From Streptomyces sp. NBC_01439 (GTDB taxonomy: Bacteria > Actinomycetota > Actinomycetes > Streptomycetales > Streptomycetaceae), in assembly GCF_036227605.1 (NCBI RefSeq), contig NZ_CP109487.1, positions 2,356,001 through 2,420,000 on the forward strand: a stretch of DNA of 64,000 nucleotides, given 5' to 3'. Below are positions 1-9,568 of this stretch, piece by piece. Each line of letters opens with the position of its first letter. Position 1 is the stretch's first letter. Both the position numbers and the translations under genes were made by a program. The notes under the pieces were generated by a model. That model made no database searches and had not been told where the DNA came from. It saw only the letters and a list, made by a program, of their open reading frames with translations.

Positions 1-229
1 TGCCGCAGATGCGGCTGGTGATGAAGTGCGCGTCGCGGGGGTCCTTGCCGCGCATGAAGACGCTGTAGCCGCGGAAGACCGACGAGGTGCTGTAGCACTC
101 CGCGACCCGCTTCTGCTTAAAGTCGATCTTCGTGTGGATGCCGAGACTGCCCACGATCCGGGTGATCGGATCCCAGGCCATCTCCACCAAGCCGCTGCCG
201 TCTGCGGCCGCCTTCGTCTGCGGTGTCAT
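1..229 (-). CDS. hhyL: [NiFe] hydrogenase large subunit, 5' part only
   Basis: This is the N-terminal 76 residues of a nickel-dependent hydrogenase large subunit; the gene continues past the left edge. The translation reads through DPITRIVG, VFRGYS and HFITSRICG, and ends exactly in the L1 motif (RxCGxC) that supplies nickel ligands. It starts at ATG 227-229, 73 bases downstream of the small-subunit stop, so it is probably co-transcribed with hhyS and hoxX. By family, the product would hold the NiFe(CN)2CO centre. The group 1h (high-affinity, atmospheric H2) assignment rests on the adjacent small subunit, not on this fragment. The second half of L1 and all of L2 lie outside the window. Confidence 0.93.
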   Translation of the reverse strand, partial: MTPQTKAAADGSGLVEMAWDPITRIVGSLGIHTKIDFKQKRVAECYSTSSVFRGYSVFMRGKDPRDAHFITSRICG

Positions 230-302
230 CGTTTCTGCCGTGACCCTTCTTCGGTGCGGAGAGCTGGAGTTGGGGGGTGTTTCCGCGGGATCCCGGGAGC
301 CG

Positions 303-1367
<1,065 letters not shown>

Positions 1368-1438
1368 GGGACGGCTCCTCGGGGAGGTGATCGGGAAGGG
1401 GCGCGGGGAGGCGGCCTGCCTCGCCCACACCTTTCTTG

Positions 1439-3181
1439 CTAACAGCAGTCCGGTCCGGGCGCCGCGTCAGGTGCGGCCAGTCCAGTGACGGCGCGCGGCC
1501 TGACGGCCGACCCGCTCAGGTGGAGCGGGGTGGCGGCCGGGCGCTCCTTGCGGACGAAGGCGCGGCGCAGGGCGTGGTAGGGGGCGTCGGGGTCGAAGAA
1601 GGTCCGCCGCATCAGGGCCAGCTCGGCCCGGCGGTGGTCGGCCAGCGGCCGCCGGGCCTCGTCGCGCTCGCGCGCGGCCTTCTTGCCGGCGATCCGGGAG
1701 GCGGTGGCGGGCAGGGCGGCGAGGCGGAGCGCGAGGCCCTCGGTCTCGCGGGCGAAGTCCCCGGGCGGGCAGGGGACCGTACGGTCGACCAGTCCGAGCC
1801 CCTGGGCGGCGGCGGCGCTCAGCGGCAGGGCCTCGGTGGTGAGGCGGTCCGCGAGTGCGGGGCCCACGCGGCGGGGCAGGGTGTACGTCCAGTACTCGGA
1901 GCCGTGCAGGCCCATCAGGCGGTAGTGCGGGTTCAGGACGACGCCCGAGCGGCACCAGACCTCGTCGGCGGCGAGGGCGAGCATGGCACCGCCGGCGGCG
2001 GCGTTGCCGCCCAGCGCACTGACCACGAGCCGGTCGGTGGTGGTCAGCACCGCCTCGACCAGGTCGTTCATGGCGTTGATGTTGGCCCAGGACTCCTCGG
2101 CCGGATCGGTCGCGGCATCGATGACGCCGAGGTGGATGCCGTTGGAGAAGAAGTCGCGGCCGCCGCCGAGGACCAGGACGGTGGTGGGGCGGGTGAGGGC
2201 CGCCCCGTACGCGTCCAGCAGGCGGCGGCAGTGCGTGGTGCTCATGGCGCCGCCGGGGAAGGCGAACGTCAGGAATCCGGTCTGGCCCTCCTCGTGGTAG
2301 CCGATGTCGGACCAGTTGCCCCGCTGGGGTCCGCAGGGCGGCGACGGGGGGACCTCGGGGAGCCGGGGCAGCCGGTCCGCGAGCGCGAGCGTGGCGGGCA
2401 ATTTGGGGGCGGCCGGGCGGCCCGGCAGGCGGCGGGGGCGCAGTTCCGGGATCCAAACGGCCCCGTCGGCCGTGGCCCGGCAGAGCGCCCCGGCCCGGGT
2501 GGCCAGCAGCGCGCCGGGGCGGCCGCGCAGGTGCTCCTCGCGGTGCCCGCCGTGCAGGTACCACTCACCGCCGAGCAGGTCGTCGCGTACGCCGGGCTGC
2601 GAGTCGGCGGCGCGCAGCGCGGCGAGGACGTCCTCGGTGGTGTCGTGCTCCCAGTCGATCCGGCGGTCTTCCTGGCGCAGCAGTGGCCGGGCGTGGCCGC
2701 TCGTCTGAGGTTGCGGGACGTACGTACCGGAGGCGAACCGTTCCACCGCGAGCAGGACGGCCTCCAGCGCGGCATCGGCGATCTCGCCGCGGTAGAGGTC
2801 GCTCTTGCCGACCGGCGGCAGGGGGCACTCAACGCTCGCCCAGACGTCGCCGGCGTCCATCTCCGCATTGGCCTGCAGGACGGTCACCCCCCATCGGGGT
2901 TCACCGCCCCGGACGGCCCGGTCGAGGGAGGACGGGCCGCGGTCGCCGACCGGACCCGGGTGGACGACCAGGCAGGTGTGGGCGGCCCAGACCTCCTCGG
3001 GGATGGCGGTGCGCAGCATCGGGGCGATCACGAGGTCGGGGCGGTGGCTGCGTACGGCGTCGGCCAGGGCTGCTCCGGGCAGGGCGAGTTCGACCGCCAC
3101 GTGGTGGCCGTGGTCGCGCAGCTCGGCGTGGACTCGCTGCGTGAGGCTGTTGAACGCGCTCGCCACGAGCAGGACGTACAC
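1439..3181 (-). CDS. hoxX: HoxX-type hydrogenase maturation protein (CO ligand synthesis)
   Basis: A two-domain protein of 580 residues. The N-terminal half resembles formyl-tetrahydrofolate-dependent formyltransferases, with a VVHPGPVGDRGPSSLDRA stretch in place of the usual HPSLLP loop. The C-terminal half resembles enoyl-CoA hydratase/isomerase (FFSNGIHLGVID and ALGGNAAAGGAMLALAADEV). Known HoxX proteins release CO from formyl groups to build the active-site CO ligand of [NiFe] hydrogenases under oxic conditions. The gene starts at GTG 3181, with GGGAGA about 6 bases upstream, and lies 71 bases before hhyS on the same strand. That position fits maturation of the hydrogenase encoded downstream. 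The protein ends with two cysteines. Its length is normal for the family and nothing looks broken. Confidence 0.9.
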   Translation of the reverse strand: MYVLLVASAFNSLTQRVHAELRDHGHHVAVELALPGAALADAVRSHRPDLVIAPMLRTAIPEEVWAAHTCLVVHPGPVGDRGPSSLDRAVRGGEPRWGVTVLQANAEMDAGDVWASVECPLPPVGKSDLYRGEIADAALEAVLLAVERFASGTYVPQPQTSGHARPLLRQEDRRIDWEHDTTEDVLAALRAADSQPGVRDDLLGGEWYLHGGHREEHLRGRPGALLATRAGALCRATADGAVWIPELRPRRLPGRPAAPKLPATLALADRLPRLPEVPPSPPCGPQRGNWSDIGYHEEGQTGFLTFAFPGGAMSTTHCRRLLDAYGAALTRPTTVLVLGGGRDFFSNGIHLGVIDAATDPAEESWANINAMNDLVEAVLTTTDRLVVSALGGNAAAGGAMLALAADEVWCRSGVVLNPHYRLMGLHGSEYWTYTLPRRVGPALADRLTTEALPLSAAAAQGLGLVDRTVPCPPGDFARETEGLALRLAALPATASRIAGKKAARERDEARRPLADHRRAELALMRRTFFDPDAPYHALRRAFVRKERPAATPLHLSGSAVRPRAVTGLAAPDAAPGPDCC

Positions 3182-3368
3182 GTGATCTCCCAGCGGTGGC
3201 CCGGAGCCGCGCGTGCGCGGTGCCCGGCCTGGTCGGCGGCCCGTGGCCGGAACATGACCGGCCGCCTGAGATGGTCGGGGAGTTCGGGGCGCCCACGTCC
3301 GAGCCCCGCGCAGCGGGTCACTCGAAAGCGCCCGTTCCGGGGTCCGCTCGGCCCAAGGGGAACGCCGG

Positions 3369-3740
3369 CTACTCGCCGTCCTCGATGCCGATGGCCTCGG
3401 CCAGCTCCCGCTGCGCGCGGCCCGGCTCGCCCTCGTACTGCTCCAGGAGGGCGGCGGCGATGGCGTCGAGTTTGCGCTGGATCGCGTGCTCGGCCCGGCG
3501 TTCGGAGTTCTTCAGCAGGGCCAGGAGCAGCAGGGCGACCGCGCCCATCGCGTCGCCGAACAGGTGCTGCCAACTCATGTCCAGGTGGGCGAGGTGGGCC
3601 GCGACGAAGCCGGCCACCAGCAGGACGCAGAACACGGAGAAGGCGGGCGAGCTGGTGAAGTTCGAGGCCAGCTCCGCCAGCTTCTCGAACCGTCCGAGCC
3701 GCCCCTGGCCGCCCTTCTTCGCGGGATGTTCGAAGGCCAT
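3369..3740 (-). CDS. Low-affinity iron permease-like small membrane protein
   Basis: A 123-residue protein with two predicted membrane helices (about residues 33-52 and 63-82). Helix two is followed by LKNSERRAEHAIQRKLDAI, which matches the conserved LIQNTQNRDTKALQLKLDEL pattern of the bacterial low-affinity iron permease family. An N-terminal amphipathic FEKLAELASNF segment also fits. The start is ATG 3738-3740. The C-terminal tail is acidic. It lies upstream of hoxX on the same strand with a 187-base gap. An iron-related role next to a metal-rich hydrogenase is attractive, but it is only inference, because transport has rarely been shown for these short homologues. Confidence 0.72.
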   Translation of the reverse strand: MAFEHPAKKGGQGRLGRFEKLAELASNFTSSPAFSVFCVLLVAGFVAAHLAHLDMSWQHLFGDAMGAVALLLLALLKNSERRAEHAIQRKLDAIAAALLEQYEGEPGRAQRELAEAIGIEDGE

Positions 3741-3941
3741 GGTCTGCACGTGCCCGCTCGGGCCGCACCCCATCCCCTCCGGGCCGCTCCAGCACCCGAC
3801 CGGCCCAGATCGGAGCGGGGCCGTCCGGGGCCGCCACCGACCCCGGGCGGGTCCCCGAGAGGAAGGGGCCGGCCCGTCGCAGGTGCAGGATGCGCAACCG
3901 TTAGATTGACCTGCACAATCGGGGAGCCAAGGGGTGGGCGA

Positions 3942-4241
3942 ATGGTGCGGCAGATGAAGCAGGGCACAAGAGGCGGGGGCTTCCTGGTGCGTATCGGGAC
4001 GCTCGCCGCAGCGGCCGCGGCCACGGTGGCTTGTTCCGCCGACGCTCCCGTGGAGGAGACGCCCGCGTACCGGGACGGCCGGGTCATGGGCATCACGCTG
4101 CATGAAGGAGGTGGCTGGCCGGACGCCGACCTGTCCAGGACAAAGGATCTGTGCGGCTACCCTGCTCGGGCCGACGGGCTCGAAGGCGCAGAGGCGGACG
4201 CCTACATCGCTGGTTGTGTGAACGGGCTCCTCGCACACTGA
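3942..4241 (+). CDS. Small predicted lipoprotein, unknown function
   Basis: A 99-residue protein. After a short basic N-terminus comes a hydrophobic stretch (VRIGTLAAAAAATVAC) ending in a plausible lipobox, TVAC, then an acidic exported part with two more cysteines. ATG 3942 is preceded by GGGG-rich sequence; an ATG four codons later (3954) is an alternative start. The mature part contains DGRVMGITLHEGG and LCGYPARADGLEGAEADAYIAGCVNGLLAH, which I do not recognise as a named family. It is likely anchored to the outer face of the membrane. It is divergent from the iron-permease-like gene and no operon partner follows. Confidence 0.7.
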   Translation: MVRQMKQGTRGGGFLVRIGTLAAAAAATVACSADAPVEETPAYRDGRVMGITLHEGGGWPDADLSRTKDLCGYPARADGLEGAEADAYIAGCVNGLLAH

Positions 4242-4446
4242 TCAGCGCCGACGCCGGGCGGCCGGGCCCCGTGGAACTCTGCGCCTGCCGAGCCATGGAA
4301 ACCGAACCGTCTCCCGGACACGATCCGCAACGGCGCGGGCCGCTACCGGCACCGGACGGTCAGCCCGACCGGACGGGCGCCCATAGGCCGACGCTCCACA
4401 CTCGTACGAAGTCGTCCCGTCGACATCCGCATCGCTACTCAGTGCG

Positions 4447-4968
4447 TCAGGCTGGCACCGTCAGCCTCTTGACCATGATCGCGAAGACGGGCGAATCGTC
4501 GAAGGGCTTCTGCTCGCCAGCCTTCTCGTACCCCCATGACTCGTAGAGCGCCTGCACCTTGAGGTGGGTCACGTCGACCAGGAGGGTGGCCACATCCTCG
4601 TCGCGACTGTCGACGAGGGCCGCATGGAGCTGAGTGGACACGCCGGTCTTCCGCCACTCCCCCATGATCATGAGCTCAGACAGAGCGAACACGGTGGCTT
4701 CCGGCGCAACGGAGTCGGGACGGTCCGAGGTCTTCCACCATCCGCCAGGCTTGAAGGCCGCACCGTACGCGAAGCCCGTGGGCGCACCCTTGTCGAAGCC
4801 GACTACGCAGGCCCAGGTCTCATTGCCACTCCAGTGATCCACGAACCAGGCGAAGCGTTCCCGCTCGTGGAAGCGGTCCTCCTCACCGTCGTAGACGGCA
4901 TCGTGCATATCGAGAAGCATCTCCCGGATGTCGGCAGCGTCCTCGCGGGTATACGTCTTCAGATCCAT
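4447..4968 (-). CDS. GNAT-family N-acetyltransferase
   Basis: A 173-residue protein with the GNAT fold pattern. It has an N-terminal helix pair (residues 9-30), a central beta hairpin ending in ALSELMIMGEWRKTGVSTQLHAAL (the motif A region, with a divergent R/Q-x-x-G-x-S loop), then LVDVTHLKVQALYESWGYEKAG, the typical C-terminal N/H-x-x-A-x-x-x-Y-x-x-x-G-F/Y motif. The acetyl-CoA loop RKTGVS is weaker than the consensus Q/R-x-x-G-x-G/A. Its start overlaps the end of the upstream XRE-type regulator by 10 bases, so the two are co-transcribed. The substrate is unknown. Related Streptomyces pairs of regulator plus GNAT are common. Confidence 0.85.
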   Translation of the reverse strand: MDLKTYTREDAADIREMLLDMHDAVYDGEEDRFHERERFAWFVDHWSGNETWACVVGFDKGAPTGFAYGAAFKPGGWWKTSDRPDSVAPEATVFALSELMIMGEWRKTGVSTQLHAALVDSRDEDVATLLVDVTHLKVQALYESWGYEKAGEQKPFDDSPVFAIMVKRLTVPA

Positions 4969-6209
4969 GCCTGTGACCTCTCTGCCCAGTCCAGGACGCT
5001 GGGCTCCCTTGTTCCCGACGACACCATGAGCTTGCGGACGTTCGCCAGGGTGTCAGTAGTCCGCTTCGAGCCGCGGACGCGCCCCAGGATCTCCGCCGCT
5101 CGATCGCCAGTTGCGCAGGCCGATTCGAAGTCCCCCTGTCTAGCCTGTGCCAGCGACAGGTGCGCGATGTAGTACGTCCGGTTGCGCACGCGGTCGGGAT
5201 GGATGGCAGCCAGCGCGCGATGCAGGTGATACTCAGCGCGGTCCGGTTCGTTCAGCCGCAGCCAGACGATCGAGGTCAGCCCGTCAAGCTCCGCCCCGTC
5301 GAAGAACTCGATCCAGGGCGGTCGCTGGATGGGAGTGTGCCGACCGAATGACCGCTCCGCTGCCCCGAGGGCCTTCACCGCTGCCGAGCGATCGTTGCGG
5401 CCGGCATGAGCGTGAGCGTTTCTCATGTGAGCGAGCGAGGCGTAGAGCGGGTCCTTCTTGGCGATGGACAGGCTCTTCGCTGCGTCAGCCGCTGCGGATG
5501 CCTCCGCGTGGTCCTTGCGCTGCCCGGCAACCATCGAGAGGTGGTTCCAGACGTGGTACTGCGTCTCGCTGTCTCCGGACAGACCAGCGAACGTGACGGC
5601 CGTGTCCCGGTGGCCTCTGGCACGGCTTCGGGTTTGAGCATCAATCGCCGCGAATGCTGCGGAACACGTCACATCGGAGGCTAGGCAGTACAGTTTGGTC
5701 CGCACCCGCGCTGAAGCAGCTCCGCCGCCGGCCAAGGCCGACTTGATCCGCATGGCAAGCTCCACCGCATCGTTTTCGACCTTCTGAGCGCCGCCGAATT
5801 CCTGGTCCTGAGCGATGATCTTGGCGTGCTCGGCCTCGAAACGGTGCACGTCGCTCTGGCCCAGGCGTCGGGTGGCGCCGACCGTAGCCGCAACGGCTGT
5901 TCCGACGGCGAGGGTGAAGAGGGAGCGGCGGTGCATGGGGTCCTCCGGAGGTGCCTGTGCTGCCTTCTTGGACCGGGGGACGAAACCCAAGTCGGTCGCC
6001 GAACGGCCAAGGACGCGCTCGATACTCAGCCGCTGCTTGGCGTGCGGCCACCGGGTATGGCCAGCCAACAAGCGTCGGACGTCGCGGTCCGTCATGTGTC
6101 CGGGCTGACCGGTCAAGGTCTCGATCTCGGCATTGACGCGTCTGGCTAATTCCGCCTGCCCCATCTGGCAGTCGTTCATTGCTGCGGCCAGTTCGGGGTT
6201 TTCTCCCAC
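4959..6209 (-). CDS. XRE-type HTH regulator with TPR-like C-terminal half
   Basis: A 416-residue protein. Residues 7-70 look like a helix-turn-helix of the XRE class (MGQAELARRVN, then DRDVRRLLAGHTRWP). A short segment at about 97-115 (RRSLFTLAVGTAVAATVGA) is hydrophobic and resembles the non-membrane linker seen in many Streptomyces regulators of this layout. The rest is an alpha-helical TPR-like array (residues 190-400) with WNHLSMVAGQRKDHAEASAAADAAKSL and AEYHLHRALAAI. The start is GTG 6209. Codon 21 is TTA (6147-6149), so translation may depend on bldA. It overlaps the GNAT gene by 10 bases. Its targets are unknown. Confidence 0.82.
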   Translation of the reverse strand: MGENPELAAAMNDCQMGQAELARRVNAEIETLTGQPGHMTDRDVRRLLAGHTRWPHAKQRLSIERVLGRSATDLGFVPRSKKAAQAPPEDPMHRRSLFTLAVGTAVAATVGATRRLGQSDVHRFEAEHAKIIAQDQEFGGAQKVENDAVELAMRIKSALAGGGAASARVRTKLYCLASDVTCSAAFAAIDAQTRSRARGHRDTAVTFAGLSGDSETQYHVWNHLSMVAGQRKDHAEASAAADAAKSLSIAKKDPLYASLAHMRNAHAHAGRNDRSAAVKALGAAERSFGRHTPIQRPPWIEFFDGAELDGLTSIVWLRLNEPDRAEYHLHRALAAIHPDRVRNRTYYIAHLSLAQARQGDFESACATGDRAAEILGRVRGSKRTTDTLANVRKLMVSSGTREPSVLDWAERSQAWI

Positions 6210-6456
6210 AGCCGCACGGTAGCGGGGTCACCCGTGACGGCGATACCGCGAAGGTAAAAATCACCGGGATCACGCCTTGTGCGTCTTGGGAATTCACCTG
6301 TTCCCACTGGCCGCCCGACGGTGAACTTTCCTAGTCGCAAGCCGCAGTAAGGAGGCAGGCGCCGCCCATGGCGCCTGGCTGCATGGAGGAGAGCGCCCGC
6401 CCACCCCCTTTGGCGATGAGGTGCTCCACCGCCCTCGAAGGGAAGACCCCTTGATC

Positions 6457-6873
6457 ATGATCGCGACCAGATACAGCGCCGTTGACGTCCCCGGCTATAG
6501 CGAGACGTTGCCCTGCGAGGCCGAGTCGGCCAGTCGGGCCCGCCATTTGATCCGGTCCGCCCTGAACACCTGGGGGCTCGAGAGCCTGATCGACAGCGGA
6601 CTCCTGGTCGTCTCCGAGCTTGTGGCCAACTCCGTACAGCACAGAGGATGCACGCTGGTGCGAGTAAGTATTCAGCGGCGGGCCGAAGACCGGGTGCGTG
6701 TGACGGTATCCGACAAGTCTCGTGCAGTGCCGTTGGTCGGCGGTCCGGAGGCAGGGGACGAGACGGGCCGCGGGCTGGTCATCGTGGAGTCCCTTGCTGA
6801 CGTTTGGGCTGTTGACCGTCGACGCTGGGGCAAGGTCGTGTGGGCAGAGCTATTCGTCGAGGCGAGCGCCTGA
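6457..6873 (+). CDS. HATPase_c_2 (anti-sigma/RsbW-like) ATP-binding protein
   Basis: A 138-residue stand-alone GHKL ATPase domain. The N box is VVSELVANSVQH, and the G-box region is DETGRGLVIVESLAD. There is no histidine-kinase dimerisation domain. Proteins of this kind act as anti-sigma factors or partner switches, and Streptomyces has many orphan copies. ATG 6457 was chosen because it has GGGAAG upstream; GTG 6421 and TTG 6451 are also in frame. It is divergent from the XRE regulator (247-base shared upstream region). Its stop overlaps the next start (TGATG). The partner sigma factor is not apparent. Confidence 0.82.
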   Translation: MIATRYSAVDVPGYSETLPCEAESASRARHLIRSALNTWGLESLIDSGLLVVSELVANSVQHRGCTLVRVSIQRRAEDRVRVTVSDKSRAVPLVGGPEAGDETGRGLVIVESLADVWAVDRRRWGKVVWAELFVEASA

Positions 6874-7151
6874 TGGGCAGGCACGCGAAGCCTCGGAGGT
6901 TCGTACTCGTTCGCCGTGCCCATCCGTCTGGCGGATCGAACGACCTGGGGGTAGCCGGGGGAAGCCTGGGGCACGAGTTACCGGAGCAGGGCCACCTCGT
7001 CGAGTACGCCTTGGAGGCAACGGACACCGCAACCCGGCGGCGGTTCCTGGAGGTGATGCGCCGCCAGCTCGTGTCGGAGCGGGACCTTCTCTCATTGCTC
7101 GAACGGGAAGGCTGGCATGGGGCTGACGCCAGGGAGGCCGTCAGTGCGTAG
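6873..7151 (+). CDS. Small protein coupled to the HATPase, unknown function
   Basis: A 92-residue hypothetical protein starting with MGRHAKPRRFVLVRRAHPSGG and ending with a helical segment that includes DTATRRRFLEVMRRQLVSERDLLSLLEREGW. The ATG overlaps the HATPase stop by one base, so the two are translationally coupled. Codon 36 is TTA (6978-6980), a second bldA-type codon in this small region. The family is not recognised. An adaptor or partner role for the ATPase is only a guess from coupling. Confidence 0.6.
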   Translation: MGRHAKPRRFVLVRRAHPSGGSNDLGVAGGSLGHELPEQGHLVEYALEATDTATRRRFLEVMRRQLVSERDLLSLLEREGWHGADAREAVSA

Positions 7152-7614
7152 TCAACCGATCGCCTGGCTACGGCTGCACTTGCAGCGCCACAAGCAACCG
7201 ATCTCGAACTACGAGCGGAACGTGCAGCGCATCGTCAACCCGCCCCGCCCCTCGCTTCCCGACAGGATCAGTCGGATCGCTTGGGTGGTCGAGGAGTTCT
7301 GGTACCGCCACGTCGTACAGCGAAAGCTTTACCGACGGCTCGACGAGCTGCGGGGCGTTGTGCAGGCCGCGCTCCCGCCGGATCGGCAGGCGCTTGAGGA
7401 GGCGCGTCGCGGCCTCCAACGCATCAGGGACGCTGTCGCACCGTACAGACGAAGCCGGACTCACGCCCTTCACGCTTCCGCCATCGGCGGGATGCCGGCG
7501 ATCAAGCGACCGGCCGAGAGCCCAATTGACGGCGGACGCCCGACCGCGCGGCAGGCGTACGGGCGTCCCGAACCGAACGGGGTCGGGACCTACCAGAGAA
7601 AGGGGGTCGCGCAA
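7144..7614 (+). pseudogene. Coding-like stretch with lost reading frame
   Basis: From GTG 7144 the frame reads QPIAWLRLHLQRHKQP and continues with RISRIAWVVEEFWYRHVVQRKL, then a helical ALEEARRGLQRIRDAVAP stretch, with normal Streptomyces third-position bias to about 7450. Beyond that, the amino-acid composition becomes Arg/Ser/Pro-rich noise and no proper stop is reached in the same frame until 8664. The frame in the +1 register past 7445 briefly reads GLTPFTLPP and RAQLTADARPRGRR. This faintly recalls ATP-grasp RiPP precursor peptides, but the match is too weak to name. It could be a real short protein with a sequencing frameshift, or the 5' remnant of a deleted gene. Confidence 0.35.
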
Positions 7615-7767
7615 TGCCCGCGACCATCCAGACGACCGAGACGGACGCCCCCAAGGTCGTCGAGAGCGGCACCGACATCGCCGAGCAGCCCTGCGCGAAC
7701 GGCTCTACGGGCGTCGAAAGCGAGACCGCCGAGCTGCTCGGCGCGTACGCCCTGCTTATCGCCTAGC
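7615..7767 (+). CDS. Possible 50-residue protein or truncated gene start
   Basis: ATG 7615 follows a good ribosome site (GAAAGGGGG, 7 bases upstream). It opens 50 codons, beginning MPATIQTTETDAPKVVESG, before a TAG. The sequence looks like the beginning of a cytoplasmic protein that has been cut short. Immediately downstream lies the remnant of a methyltransferase in another frame. Either this is a genuine small peptide or it is the start of the same decayed methyltransferase gene. The family is not recognised. Confidence 0.35.
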
Positions 7768-7893
7768 ACGGCCGCACCCACATGCTCCGCCCGGAACAAC
7801 CCTGGACAGGTCGAGCCGGGCGGCCCGGCGCGGTCGGCTTCCCCGAGGTCGGCCGCGCCATCCAACAGCCCATCCCTCGGCCAGCCACGCCGG

Positions 7894-8522
7894 GCGCCGT
7901 ACGATCGGATCATCGCCACCTGTGCGGTCCGCCGCATCCCGTACACCTGGGTCAGGCAGACGAAGCCAGGCGGCATCGTCCTCAGCACTGTGGGCTCATG
8001 GCCTTGGGGAACCGGTCTCGCCAAGGTGACGGTCGGCGACGACGGCACCGCCGAGGGGGCGATTGTCGGACGGTCCTCGTTCATGCAGGCTCGCGCCCAG
8101 GCAGTGACCCCCGTGGCCGGTGATCTGTCGGCCCGCACTGCCTACGCCGACAGTGAGCGAGCGGCCAGGGTGGCACCGCTCTTGCTGGAGGAGTGGGTGC
8201 CCGCATTTCTTGCACAGCTCTCGTCCCCGGCGCACACTTCGTACGCGCGGCCACGAGCGACGGCGCGCGACTCCTGTACCTCTTCGATCCTGAGCGCGAG
8301 TCCTTCGCCGAATTCAAGGCGGACAGCGATGGTTGGATCGTCCGCCAGGGTGGCCCCGTCGCCCTGTGGGACAAGATCGAGCGGACCCTGGGCGCGTGGC
8401 AGAGCGCCGGCAGTCCCGATATCACCGCTGTACGGCTCCGGATCACAAAAAGGTCCCACACGTATTGGATCGATGATCAACCCGAGCTGCGCTGGGAGCA
8501 CCGCCTCGACGCCGCCTACTGA
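7894..8522 (+). pseudogene. Remnant of an ATP-grasp-system (PCMT-like) methyltransferase
   Basis: Two adjacent frames together give the C-terminal half of a methyltransferase of the protein-isoaspartate-methyltransferase-like kind found with ATP-grasp peptide maturases. Frame one (7894 to about 8220) reads APYDRIIATCAVRRIPYTWV and then QTKPGGIVLSTVGSWPWG. At about 8215-8225 the reading shifts by one base and continues as LVPGAHFVRAATS, then LLYLFDPERESFAEFKAD, and ends at RWEHRLDAAY before TGA 8520-8522. The SAM-binding N-terminal half is absent, and 7768-7893 gives no recognisable coding. One frameshift plus a missing N-terminus indicates a pseudogene. No ATP-grasp ligase gene was found nearby. 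Confidence 0.7.
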
Positions 8523-8548
8523 TCAGGCAGCGACGCTAGGGTTGGCGC

Positions 8549-8845
8549 ATGGACGAGGAACCCCTTTCGGAGTGGGCGGAGCGTCGGAACGCAAAGATCG
8601 GGCGACTACGAGCCATCCCGATCGTCTCGGGCGACAGCCCGAAGGGTTCCCATGTGCAGCCTGATGCGCCGCGCGCGATCGAACGGTGGAACGGGCACGA
8701 CTGGGAGCCCTACGCGTTCGCCGCCAGTCTCACCGAGACCAAGCGCATCCTGTTTCCCGAGGCCAACACCCCTACTACTGACCCCTCGCCCAACCGCATG
8801 GGCCAGCCACTCGCCCCGGGCAAGGGCCGACACCGAAAGCCGTAG
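8549..8845 (+). CDS. Small conserved Streptomyces protein, DUF6087-like
   Basis: A 98-residue soluble protein, MDEEPLSEWAERRNAKIGRL at the N-terminus and a basic PLAPGKGRHRKP tail. The N-terminal EEPLxEWxxRRxxKxGRLRAxPxxxG pattern and the GRGRH-like tail are what I associate with DUF6087 proteins, short actinobacterial proteins of unknown role. That assignment is from memory and needs a profile search. It follows the methyltransferase remnant by 26 bases, so it may be a leftover of the same accessory unit. A strong stem-loop follows. Confidence 0.65.
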   Translation: MDEEPLSEWAERRNAKIGRLRAIPIVSGDSPKGSHVQPDAPRAIERWNGHDWEPYAFAASLTETKRILFPEANTPTTDPSPNRMGQPLAPGKGRHRKP

Positions 8846-8856
8846 GCGCCACAGCC

Positions 8857-8890
8857 CCGGCTCGTCCCTCACCCGAGGTGAACGAGCCGG
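8857..8890 (+). terminator. Stem-loop terminator after the DUF6087-like gene
   Basis: CCGGCTCGT (8857-8865) pairs with ACGAGCCGG (8882-8890), and an inner TCACC/GGTGA pair extends the stem. It lies 12 bases after the stop. There is no T-tract, which is normal for Streptomyces terminators. Confidence 0.7.
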
Positions 8891-9006
8891 AGCTCTGGCG
8901 AAGCGGTGGTGGACGGCCCGGTCGACCTCGCCGAGGGTGGAGCCGATGCCGATTCCGTGCAGACGGCCGGTCCGCAGGAACGAGGCGAGGAACACGATGC
9001 CGTTCA

Positions 9007-9435
9007 TTACGGCCACGGGCTCCGTAGCGGCGGCTCCGCACCGCCCCATGCGAAGGCGTACGGGTCCGCGCCGCCCGAGTACGAGCAGGCGATTCCGGTG
9101 TCGGGCAGGTCGAACTCCTCGCGCAGCCATCCGTCCATGGCGAGGGCGGCGACCTCCGGCCGGTAGTCGGTCAGCGGGAAGTCGAGGGAGACGATGTCGA
9201 GGTACACGCCCTCCGGATGCCTGGCGCACAGCTCCTCGCCACGGAGCGCGACAACGAAGGAGAGCCAGGCCAGGTCCTCCCAGTACATGCCCGTCGCGGG
9301 AAGCAGCACGCGGACTCCCCGGTAGATCCCCACGGACGGAACCGCCGCTCCGCCCGGCGACACGGCCCGTGCCGAGAGGTCCGCCGCCAGCCCGCCGAGC
9401 GGGCTCCTGAACCGGTACTTGAACGTTCGGGTCAC
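9007..9435 (-). CDS. Hypothetical protein, 142 residues
   Basis: An unrecognised soluble protein that reads TRTFKYRFRSPLGGLAADLS at the N-terminus and YLDIVSLDFPLTDYRPEVAA in the middle. It has good Streptomyces codon bias. GTG 9433-9435 was chosen because the conserved-looking sequence begins there; the ribosome site (GGAAG about 13 bases upstream) is poor, so the true start could be further upstream. It is convergent with the DUF6087-like gene and divergent from the alpha/beta hydrolase. No signal peptide or membrane helix is seen. Confidence 0.6.
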   Translation of the reverse strand: MTRTFKYRFRSPLGGLAADLSARAVSPGGAAVPSVGIYRGVRVLLPATGMYWEDLAWLSFVVALRGEELCARHPEGVYLDIVSLDFPLTDYRPEVAALAMDGWLREEFDLPDTGIACSYSGGADPYAFAWGGAEPPLRSPWP

Positions 9436-9568
9436 TTCAGCACCAGCACTTCCGGAGGTACGTCCGGGCCATACTGCCACGGGCCGGCGGCCAACGGGGC
9501 CGAGGCCGAGCACCGTTGGACGTGGTCCGCGAGGTGCGCAGGATGGCCACGAGCGAGGGAGGTCGGTC

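Noticed and set aside
4242..4446. Possible small gene starting at ATG 4296
   Set aside because: The frame runs antisense into the GNAT gene, has no ribosome site, and its codon bias is poor.
7117..8664. One long 515-residue open frame
   Set aside because: The frame is open only because of high GC. Its middle part (about 7450-7890) is Arg/Ser/Pro noise, and the conserved methyltransferase part changes frame near 8220.
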